DNA of 8,592 nucleotides from Christensenella sp. UBA5399 (lineage in GTDB: Bacteria; Bacillota; Clostridia; Christensenellales; Christensenellaceae), in the NCBI GenBank assembly GCA_002407725.1, contig DHOD01000011.1, positions 10,719 through 19,310 on the forward strand, written 5' to 3'. The translations under genes and the position numbers were made by a program. Positions 1 through 5,197 of this stretch are shown here, piece by piece. The stretch's first letter is position 1; every line of letters begins with the position of its first letter. The notes below the pieces were generated by a model, which did not search any database, had not been told where the DNA came from, and saw only the letters and a list, made by a program, of their open reading frames with translations.

Positions 1-1190
1 CCCCCTGCCGTATCCGTCGTATAATCTACGCCCGTTTTCTCGCCCAGCCCAAAACGCGCCATGTAATCATAGAACGTCTGCTTTCCCATATCGCTCGCCA
101 TCTGCGCCGCGGCAACCGAACATCCATTGACCACCGCTTCCTCAAACGTCTGCTCGCCGTGCGCGTCGCTGCACATGACTTCTTCTCCGTGCCATTCCGC
201 AACACCCGTGCAATTATATGTGGCGGCGGCAACCCCGGCATCATATGCCCCTGCCGCAACAATCACATTGAATATACTGCCCGGCTCAAACGACGATGCC
301 GTCACAATATTCGCGCTCAATTCACTCAAAACGGCTCCGTCCGCGCGCGGCGGCTCGTTCAGGTCAAACTCGGGCGTGTTTGCCATGGCAAGTATCTCGC
401 CGGTCGTCACATCCATGACCACACCCTGGACCGAATCAGCCCCCAGTTCGCCCAACGCATTTTTACAGGCAGTCTCAAGGAAATTTTGCGTGATCTCATC
501 GATTGTCAGTACGACATTTTTCCCGTCTTCAGGCTCAATAAACAACTCCATTCCGTTGGGAATGTCATTGTTCAGTTTGTCGGTTTCGGCAACCATCCTG
601 CCCTGCCGGCCTTCCAATATATTGTTATATCTTCTCTCGATGCCCGTTTGGCCCTCGCCATCCGCCGTCGTATAGCCGACCACCTGCGCGGCAAGATCCT
701 TGTTTGGGTAATAACGCGTCACATCGTCGATCAGTTTAACGCCCTTCATCTCAAGCGCTTCTATCCGCTCCGACTGTTCGTTGGTGATCTGCCGTTTTAG
801 CCACACCTCGCCAATCTGCGTTTCTTCCCCATTGTCATTTTCCCGCACTTTTGTGGCGGCTTTATACAGCACTTCACTTTTCGGCAGTTCCAATATTTGC
901 GACAGCATATCCGCCACATATTCGGGATCCTTGATTTGCTGCGGCATCAGCACAACCGTATCCGAAACAGCGCTTTGCGCCAAAACATTCATATTCCTGT
1001 CCACAATGGAGCCGCGCTTGGCATCCACCGGCGAATCGGATATCCACTGGGTAAGCGCCTGCGACTGCAGCCATTCCCCCTGCACGATATTCCAGTAGCC
1101 AACACGAAAAATCAGCAGCACCATAAGCGCTACCAATATAATCAGAACCACCAATAATCGTTTTTTTGTTGTAGCTACATTCGTCGCCAA
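1..1190 (-). CDS. Class B penicillin-binding protein (FtsI/SpoVD/PBP2B type), N-terminal 396 codons, probable pseudoenzyme; C-terminus beyond window
   Basis: This reading frame is open from a TTG at 1190 to the left edge. Residues 1-11 are a short basic cytoplasmic tail and residues 12-29 a membrane anchor. The class B PBP N-terminal motif AKRGSIVDRN is at 57-66 and the pedestal-domain motif TGIERRYNNILEG at 182-194. The transpeptidase domain begins near 225 (VVLTID, then GVVMDVTTGEILAMAN). The active-site segment is FEPGSIFN (301-308), where active enzymes have SxxK, usually STFK. Serine 305 is kept but the lysine is asparagine 308. The SxN motif position reads G356-C357-S358. The downstream landmark GLGEKTGVDY (381-390) is intact and the KTG motif lies outside the window. 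The position after ftsL fits the septal or spore-cortex transpeptidase slot of the dcw operon. The family is certain; loss of catalysis is inferred from the motifs. The TTG start is uncertain: a GGGG lies 9 nt before it, and a TAA at 1215-1217 blocks the frame upstream. Confidence 0.9.
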   Translation of the reverse strand, partial: MATNVATTKKRLLVVLIILVALMVLLIFRVGYWNIVQGEWLQSQALTQWISDSPVDAKRGSIVDRNMNVLAQSAVSDTVVLMPQQIKDPEYVADMLSQILELPKSEVLYKAATKVRENDNGEETQIGEVWLKRQITNEQSERIEALEMKGVKLIDDVTRYYPNKDLAAQVVGYTTADGEGQTGIERRYNNILEGRQGRMVAETDKLNNDIPNGMELFIEPEDGKNVVLTIDEITQNFLETACKNALGELGADSVQGVVMDVTTGEILAMANTPEFDLNEPPRADGAVLSELSANIVTASSFEPGSIFNVIVAAGAYDAGVAAATYNCTGVAEWHGEEVMCSDAHGEQTFEEAVVNGCSVAAAQMASDMGKQTFYDYMARFGLGEKTGVDYTTDTAG

Positions 1191-1272
1191 CTTCCGTTTC
1201 CCCGCAATGTCTTTTTATACTGAAACAACTTTAAAGCAGTTTAGATAACCATTTTGCAGTTGCTTGATCATA

Positions 1273-2202
1273 TCAGCTTTTCTCAATCCATCCCTTTATC
1301 GTATCCACTACCTTTGTAAAGAATCCGCCAACGCTGCCAAGTACACTTTCACTTTCGCCTTCCTGGTTGACAGATATCGCATTGGCATCTTCGGAAGCCG
1401 TTACGCTGCCGGTTTCCCCCGCGTTATTCGTTACCTCCGGCCGAGGCTGATGTTGGGAGGGGAGGTCCGCCTCGGCCGGAACGAATACGATTTGATTGTC
1501 CGTAGGGTGCGCCATTCCTTTTGCTGCCGCACGCTGCTGTATACTACTCAGGTCCTCTTTCAGGGCCTTGTCCATGTATTTTTTATCCAGTTCACGCTGA
1601 AGCTCCGAAATACGATTTTCCGTCTGCGCGTTCTGGTAGGTCACATCGCTGATTTTGGCCTGCATTGTCAAAACGCCTGCAAGCATCATGAAAACAAGCA
1701 CGATCGTAATGATAGTGGAAGGCACGCCCCGCCTGCGGGGTGCTTTTTCTTCCACCGCCACCTGGCGGCTGCGCACATCCTGTGCGGGCCTGCTGATCGC
1801 CATACTTCCCGCCGCATTTGCCTGCAGCGCGGCCTGGCCATTTCCAAACACATATGGCTTGGGGCCCGGCTTCACCTCGTATGCCGCAGTAATCTTACGA
1901 CCGGCTTTTTTGTTTGCTTTGGGCTGCTTCCTGCCGGAAGGCGCTGTTTGGCCAACTTTCCTGCGTCCGTCTTCGCGCGGCTGCACCGCTTCACGCTCAT
2001 GATAGCTACGGCTATAATATTCTTCCAGCATCCGGATTTCTTCGGCTTCCTTGTGGGCACGCTCCCGCTGCCTGACAGTCTCCAGCTTTGCTGCGCGATG
2101 CGCGTCAAGATACTCTATATTCTGGGCAGTTTGGGGCCTATATGTATATACAGGCAACTGCAATTTTTTATATTGATGTGTTCTTTGTGGTATTGCGTTC
2201 AC
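1273..2202 (-). CDS. ftsL: FtsL-like cell division protein with long cytoplasmic N-terminal region
   Basis: This is a 309-residue single-pass membrane protein. Residues 1-160 are hydrophilic and very basic, with an Arg/Lys/Glu-rich, likely helical part at 35-75 and a Pro/Lys-rich linker at 80-160. A transmembrane segment spans about 161-182. A coiled-coil-like stretch follows at 183-222 (QNAQTENRISELQRELDKKY). Next is AAAKGMAHPTDNQIVFV (225-241), the element that closes the coiled coil in FtsL/DivIC proteins. The tail is acidic and low in complexity (245-285) and ends in an amphipathic helix (286-308). FtsL normally pairs with DivIC/FtsB and activates the septal synthase with FtsW/FtsI. The place between rsmH and a class B PBP gene is the classical ftsL slot. 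Typical FtsL is about 90-130 residues, so this one is more than twice as long. The start is GTG at 2202, supported by AAGGA 8 nt upstream. The assignment rests on topology, coiled coil and position, because FtsL sequences diverge strongly. Confidence 0.85.
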   Translation of the reverse strand: MNAIPQRTHQYKKLQLPVYTYRPQTAQNIEYLDAHRAAKLETVRQRERAHKEAEEIRMLEEYYSRSYHEREAVQPREDGRRKVGQTAPSGRKQPKANKKAGRKITAAYEVKPGPKPYVFGNGQAALQANAAGSMAISRPAQDVRSRQVAVEEKAPRRRGVPSTIITIVLVFMMLAGVLTMQAKISDVTYQNAQTENRISELQRELDKKYMDKALKEDLSSIQQRAAAKGMAHPTDNQIVFVPAEADLPSQHQPRPEVTNNAGETGSVTASEDANAISVNQEGESESVLGSVGGFFTKVVDTIKGWIEKS

Positions 2203-2211
2203 TGTTAGGTT

Positions 2212-2219
2212 CCTTCCCT
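2212..2219 (-). promoter_or_regulatory. Ribosome binding site of the ftsL-like gene
   Basis: On the minus strand AGGGAAGGA ends 8 nt before GTG at 2200-2202. It sets the start of the ftsL-like gene at this GTG, since no ATG with a comparable site occurs near the N-terminus. It lies in the 26-nt gap after the rsmH stop codon. Confidence 0.7.
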
Positions 2220-2228
2220 GTTCTGCTA

Positions 2229-3173
2229 TTATAGTCTCTCTATGACTCTCAGTTTTGCGCTCCGCGCCCTCGGGTTTTCCTCTAGCTCCTGGTCATCCGG
2301 CCGAACCGGCTTCCTGGTGATAATCTCCACCATTCTTTCTTTGCCGCATACGCACACCGGCAAATCTTTGGGACAGTCGCAAGGGTCATACAGTTTTCTG
2401 AAGGCTTGTTTTACGATTCTGTCCTCTAATGAGTGAAATGTGATGACTGCGAGCCTTCCGCCGCGCTTCATCACCTGCGCATAATCTCCCATAGCTTGCC
2501 TCAGCCCGTCTAGCTCCCCGTTTACCTCGATGCGGATCGCCTGAAACGTCCTTTTTGCGGGATGCGGGCCGTCCGACCTTGCGCCTTTGGGTATCGCCTG
2601 TTTGATTATGCGTACAAGCTGTCCCGTTGTTTCAATGTTTTCCTGTATCCTGCTTTTGACGATGAATTCCGCAATCCGGGCGGCCCATCGTTCTTCTCCA
2701 TACTCGCGTATGACCCTTGCAAGTTCCTCCTGTTTATATCTATTCACGACATATGCCGCGTCAAGATCATTGTTTTTATCCATCCGCATGTCCAGCGGCG
2801 CATCGGTGTTGTAGGAAAATCCCCTCTCCCCCTCGTCCAGCTGGAAGGATGAAACCCCCAGGTCCAGCAGCGCCCCGTCTATACCGTCTATTCCAAGGCC
2901 ATCCAGCACCGCTGTTATGTTCTTGAAATCGTCCTGCACCAGCCTGATGCTGCCGCGGTAATCGTTTAGTCTCTTTGCACACCGTTCTATTGCATCGGCA
3001 TCCTTATCTATCCCCACCAGGGTTCCCCCCGGCGTAATGCTCTCCAGTATCCCTCTTGCGTGCCCGGCGCCTCCCAGCGTCCCGTCCACAACCGTCTGTC
3101 CTTTTTGCAGATTCAGCAGCGCAAGCGTTTCCTTGTACAATACGGGCGTATGCCCTTCAAAGCCCGCTGTCAT
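2229..3173 (-). CDS. rsmH: 16S rRNA (cytosine-1402 N4)-methyltransferase RsmH (MraW)
   Basis: RsmH transfers a methyl group from S-adenosylmethionine to N4 of C1402 in the decoding centre of 16S rRNA (E. coli numbering). The 314-residue length is standard. The N-terminal [10 protein letters not shown] (8-17) and the SAM-binding loop [10 protein letters not shown] (30-39) are textbook. GIDKDADAI (54-62) holds the acidic residue expected to bind the ribose. Further family motifs are [10 protein letters not shown] (104-113), [14 protein letters not shown] (208-221) and [10 protein letters not shown] (246-255). A CxC...CxC cluster (C265, C267, C274, C276) lies near the C-terminus, as in many Gram-positive RsmH proteins, and could bind a metal. 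The ATG at 3173 is only 2 nt past the mraZ stop and has no strong ribosome binding site of its own, so translational coupling to mraZ is likely. It sits in its usual dcw position between mraZ and ftsL. Confidence 0.98.
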   Translation of the reverse strand: MTAGFEGHTPVLYKETLALLNLQKGQTVVDGTLGGAGHARGILESITPGGTLVGIDKDADAIERCAKRLNDYRGSIRLVQDDFKNITAVLDGLGIDGIDGALLDLGVSSFQLDEGERGFSYNTDAPLDMRMDKNNDLDAAYVVNRYKQEELARVIREYGEERWAARIAEFIVKSRIQENIETTGQLVRIIKQAIPKGARSDGPHPAKRTFQAIRIEVNGELDGLRQAMGDYAQVMKRGGRLAVITFHSLEDRIVKQAFRKLYDPCDCPKDLPVCVCGKERMVEIITRKPVRPDDQELEENPRARSAKLRVIERL

Positions 3174-3175
3174 TG

Positions 3176-3607
3176 TTATATCCCAAGCTCGGCAAGCTGT
3201 GCCAGGGTCTCTTCATATTCGCTGTCCGACTGTTCGCTGTATGCTTCCCAGCCTTCCTTCGCCCAAATCTCCACCCTGTTCATCACACCGGTGATCACGG
3301 CTTCCTTCTCTGCCGCAATGTATTCGCGCAGCCTTTGCGGAATCAATATCCGCCCTTGTTTATCAGGTTCGCACTCACATGCGTTTGCAAAAAACATCCT
3401 CAAAAAGTTCTGTGCGGCCACATTGGATATCGGCACATTTTTCAGCTTTTCAGAAAAACGCTCCCATTCTTCCAGCGAGAAAACAAAAAGGCACTTGCCA
3501 ACCCCCTTTGTGACAATGAAATGCTCGCCCAGGCCCTCCCTGAGCTTGACCGGCATAAACACTCTGCCTTTGGCATCAAGATTATGATTATAGGTGCCTA
3601 TCAGCAT
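3176..3607 (-). CDS. mraZ: Transcriptional regulator MraZ
   Basis: This 143-residue protein has two tandem SpoVT/AbrB-like (MraZ) half-domains. Their DNA-binding signatures are DAKGRVFMP (11-19) and DKQGRILIP (82-90). The start [15 protein letters not shown] is nearly canonical for the family. MraZ assembles into a ring-shaped oligomer that binds phased short direct repeats upstream of its own gene and represses the dcw operon. Such repeats are present here at 3624-3680. Gene length and place at the head of the cluster are typical. The ATG at 3607 has AGGAG at 3617-3621, 9 nt upstream, which fixes the start. The last ~25 residues ([20 protein letters not shown]) form an acidic helix. Confidence 0.97.
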   Translation of the reverse strand: MLIGTYNHNLDAKGRVFMPVKLREGLGEHFIVTKGVGKCLFVFSLEEWERFSEKLKNVPISNVAAQNFLRMFFANACECEPDKQGRILIPQRLREYIAAEKEAVITGVMNRVEIWAKEGWEAYSEQSDSEYEETLAQLAELGI

Positions 3608-3623
3608 CTGTGTTTACTCCTTT

Positions 3624-3680
3624 CACCACATTTCACCACATTCCACCACTTTTATTCAAAGTTTACCACTTTTATACCAC
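3624..3680 (-). promoter_or_regulatory. MraZ box array (putative autoregulatory operator)
   Basis: Read on the minus strand, five GTGGT units precede mraZ. They occupy 3675-3680 (GTGGTA), 3664-3669 (GTGGTA), 3644-3649 (GTGGTG), 3634-3639 (GTGGTG) and 3624-3629 (GTGGTG). Steps are 11, 20, 10 and 10 bp, so the units fall close to one face of the helix with one unit missing. Known MraZ operators are short G-rich repeats about 10 bp apart (TGGGN-type in E. coli, AAAGTGG-type in Mycoplasma). The first unit overlaps the putative extended -10 element and the last abuts the AAAGGAG ribosome binding site of mraZ. Assignment as the MraZ site is inferred from position, spacing and motif. Confidence 0.8.
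3671..3680 (-). promoter_or_regulatory. Putative extended -10 promoter of the mraZ-dcw operon
   Basis: The minus strand reads TGGTATAAA, a TGn-TATAAA extended -10 element, with the TATAAA hexamer at 3671-3676. No good -35 lies 16-18 bp upstream, which extended -10 promoters can tolerate. The A/T-rich terminator tail of the upstream operon lies just beyond (3694-3709) and could act as an UP element. Transcription would start near 3664, inside the second MraZ box. A weaker alternative is TTGCAT (3683-3688), 17 bp, TAAACT (3660-3665). Neither is proven. Confidence 0.5.
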
Positions 3681-3701
3681 CCATGCAAGCGTTTTAATCA
3701 T

Positions 3702-3740
3702 AAAAAAAAGTCACAACCGCACTTTTTTTGCACGGTTGTG
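3702..3740 (-). terminator. Intrinsic terminator of the lon-engB-phosphoesterase operon
   Basis: On the minus strand CACAACCG (3733-3740) pairs perfectly with CGGTTGTG (3712-3719). Two wobbles and one C-G pair can extend the stem inward, leaving a loop of seven A. The stem is followed, after AC, by eight T (3702-3709). This is a strong Rho-independent terminator for leftward transcription, 143 nt after the phosphoesterase stop. The plus strand has no T tract after the same hairpin. It insulates the dcw operon, whose putative promoter starts about 20 bp further on. Confidence 0.88.
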
Positions 3741-3741
3741 G

Positions 3742-3882
3742 CTCTTGTTCGCGACCACCACAATATGTTGTGTTTCTGTCAAATTATTCTTATACTTCCA
3801 AAAACAAGGAAGGTTTGGCGTGTTTTTTTATTGCGACTTTACGGTCGCATCTCCATCCAGCACCGCCCCGTGCTTTTTTGCC
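3742..3882. other. Non-coding 3' region between phosphoesterase gene and its terminator
   Basis: These 141 nt between the phosphoesterase stop and the terminator hold no supportable gene. Small inverted repeats are visible: TGCGAC/GTCGCA (3832-3837 with 3844-3849), CTTCC/GGAAG (3796-3800 with 3808-3812) and CACAA/TTGTG around 3760-3772. None has a T tract in the direction of transcription. A perfect TTGACA hexamer (minus strand, 3777-3782) has no -10 partner. A single GTGGTG (3756-3761) resembles an isolated MraZ box. Confidence 0.5.
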
Positions 3883-4584
3883 CTATTCCACTCTTACAAT
3901 CTCCTTCAGCTTGAAGTCCAAATAATCGGCGGAGACAAGATTATATACCGTTCCCCTCTCCACCACATCCGTCAGGTGTACCGAGCGAAGGACGTCGCCG
4001 TGCAAATGCCCAAACACCACCTGCTCCGCTCCAAACTCCGCAAACAGCTCCGCAAAATCCGTATCGCGGTAATCCTCGAACAACGGCGGGTAATGCAGCA
4101 TCCCGATCATCCTTTTCCCTGTCTTTGCAGCGCTCTCCAGCGACATCCGAAGCCGCTGTTTTTCGCGCTCATATATTTTTTCATCTTTCTGGGTAAACGA
4201 ACTGTCCATCGGGAATGTCCACCCGCGCGAACCACAGAACACAAAATCGCCTATTACAACACTGTTGTTTTGCACCAGGTATGTGCCTTCCCGCAATACA
4301 TTCCTTATTTTGGCAGGTGAGCTCCACCAGTAGTCGTGATTGCCCCGCAGCAGCACCTTGCTGCCCGGCATAGCGCCTATGGCGTCGAGGTCGGGCAACG
4401 CCTCTTCCAGCCGCATCGCCCAGCTGATGTCGCCGGGGATCAGCACAACGTCCTCATTGCCCACTTTGGCGTTCCAGTCGTCGCCAATCCTCGCCCAATG
4501 GTTCTCCCAATGCTTTCCAAAAACATCCATCTCCTTTGGCTTGGCAAGGGAAAGATGCAGGTCGCCTATCGCAAAAACTTTCAC
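3883..4584 (-). CDS. Calcineurin-like metallophosphoesterase (predicted phosphohydrolase)
   Basis: This is a 233-residue protein with a complete set of metallophosphoesterase metal-ligand motifs. They are GDLHL (7-11), GDISW (51-55), GNHDYWW (81-87), the histidine in MLHYPP (162-167) and GHLHG (192-196). These residues bind a two-metal centre that hydrolyses phosphoester bonds. The GNHDYWW and SRGWTFP (119-125) sequences recall the small Firmicutes phosphohydrolase group classed as COG1768, whose substrate is not known to me. There is no signal peptide, so it is probably cytosolic. The gene starts with GTG at 4584. Its start overlaps the engB stop in a GTGA arrangement (4-nt overlap), so translation is probably coupled. 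It is the last gene before the terminator. The enzyme class is firm; the physiological role is open. Confidence 0.93.
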   Translation of the reverse strand: MKVFAIGDLHLSLAKPKEMDVFGKHWENHWARIGDDWNAKVGNEDVVLIPGDISWAMRLEEALPDLDAIGAMPGSKVLLRGNHDYWWSSPAKIRNVLREGTYLVQNNSVVIGDFVFCGSRGWTFPMDSSFTQKDEKIYEREKQRLRMSLESAAKTGKRMIGMLHYPPLFEDYRDTDFAELFAEFGAEQVVFGHLHGDVLRSVHLTDVVERGTVYNLVSADYLDFKLKEIVRVE

Positions 4585-5189
4585 TGTATCCGCTCCAGCC
4601 TGTCCTGGATATACCCCAGCACGGCTTCCTTTCCCCTTTTTTCCAAAGATGACGCGGCAATCACATTGGCCTGGTCAATGCCCAATTCTTCTTTGATTTT
4701 CCGCTGTATTGCGCGCGTATAGTTGATCCGTTTGGATTTTGCTATTTTATCGGCTTTTGTAGCCACTACGGCAAACGGTATGCCATAATAATTTGCCCAG
4801 TTGATCATATCCAGGTCATCGGTGCTCGGCTCACGCCGGATGTCCATCAGCACCAGCAATGCCGCCAGGTTTTTCGCCGCGGCAAAATACCCCTCCATCA
4901 TATCGGCCCAACTGTGCTTTTCCGATTTTGACACTTTCGCAAAGCCGTACCCCGGAAGGTCGACCAAATAAAATGTTTCATTAAGAAGGAAATAATTAAC
5001 CAGCCGGGTCTTGCCCGGCTGCTTGCTGACATACGCCAGCTTGGAATTGTTGCATATATAATTGATCAGCGATGATTTGCCTGCGTTGGACTTGCCTGAA
5101 ACTGCGATTTCAGGCTTCCCCGCCTCCCCTGCAAAATCCGCCGCATCCTTTACGCTGGTTACAAACTGCGCTTTTTTGATCTCCAACAT
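4581..5189 (-). CDS. engB: Ribosome biogenesis GTPase EngB (YsxC/YihA)
   Basis: EngB is an essential TrmE-Era-EngA-EngB-Septin family GTPase needed for late assembly of the large ribosomal subunit. The 202-residue protein has all G motifs. G1 is GKSNAGKS (32-39), G2 is Thr61 in [11 protein letters not shown]3 is [10 protein letters not shown] (77-86), G4 is TKADK (144-148) and G5 is SS at 180-181. The G1 loop has Ala where most EngB have Val (SNVGKS), a mild change. The length matches the family (about 195-210). The ATG at 5189 is 8 nt after the lon stop, and only weak purine sequence inside the end of lon serves as ribosome binding site, so coupling to lon translation is likely. The lon-engB pair is conserved in Bacilli and Clostridia. 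Confidence 0.97.
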   Translation of the reverse strand: MLEIKKAQFVTSVKDAADFAGEAGKPEIAVSGKSNAGKSSLINYICNNSKLAYVSKQPGKTRLVNYFLLNETFYLVDLPGYGFAKVSKSEKHSWADMMEGYFAAAKNLAALLVLMDIRREPSTDDLDMINWANYYGIPFAVVATKADKIAKSKRINYTRAIQRKIKEELGIDQANVIAASSLEKRGKEAVLGYIQDRLERIQ

Positions 5190-5197
5190 TTATACCG

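Noticed and set aside
1264..2208. Plus-strand open frame of 314 codons exactly opposite the FtsL-like gene
   Set aside because: It mirrors the minus-strand gene. The translation is rich in Phe, His, Cys and Arg with no domain, and the minus-strand product has clear FtsL topology and a ribosome binding site.
3624..3649. The 10-bp direct repeats as a short CRISPR-like or tandem repeat array
   Set aside because: Units are far too short for CRISPR, there are no spacers, and position and spacing match a MraZ operator.
3777..3782. Perfect TTGACA -35 hexamer on the minus strand upstream of mraZ
   Set aside because: No -10-like hexamer lies 15-19 bp downstream, and the terminator at 3702-3740 would stop such a transcript before mraZ.
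3860..3877. GCAC/GTGC hairpin followed by six T on the plus strand
   Set aside because: The stem is only 4 bp and there is no rightward gene for it to terminate.
3056..4320. Plus-strand open frames crossing mraZ, its operator and the phosphoesterase gene
   Set aside because: They run antisense to well supported genes and through a terminator and an operator, and show no ribosome binding sites or recognisable protein features.
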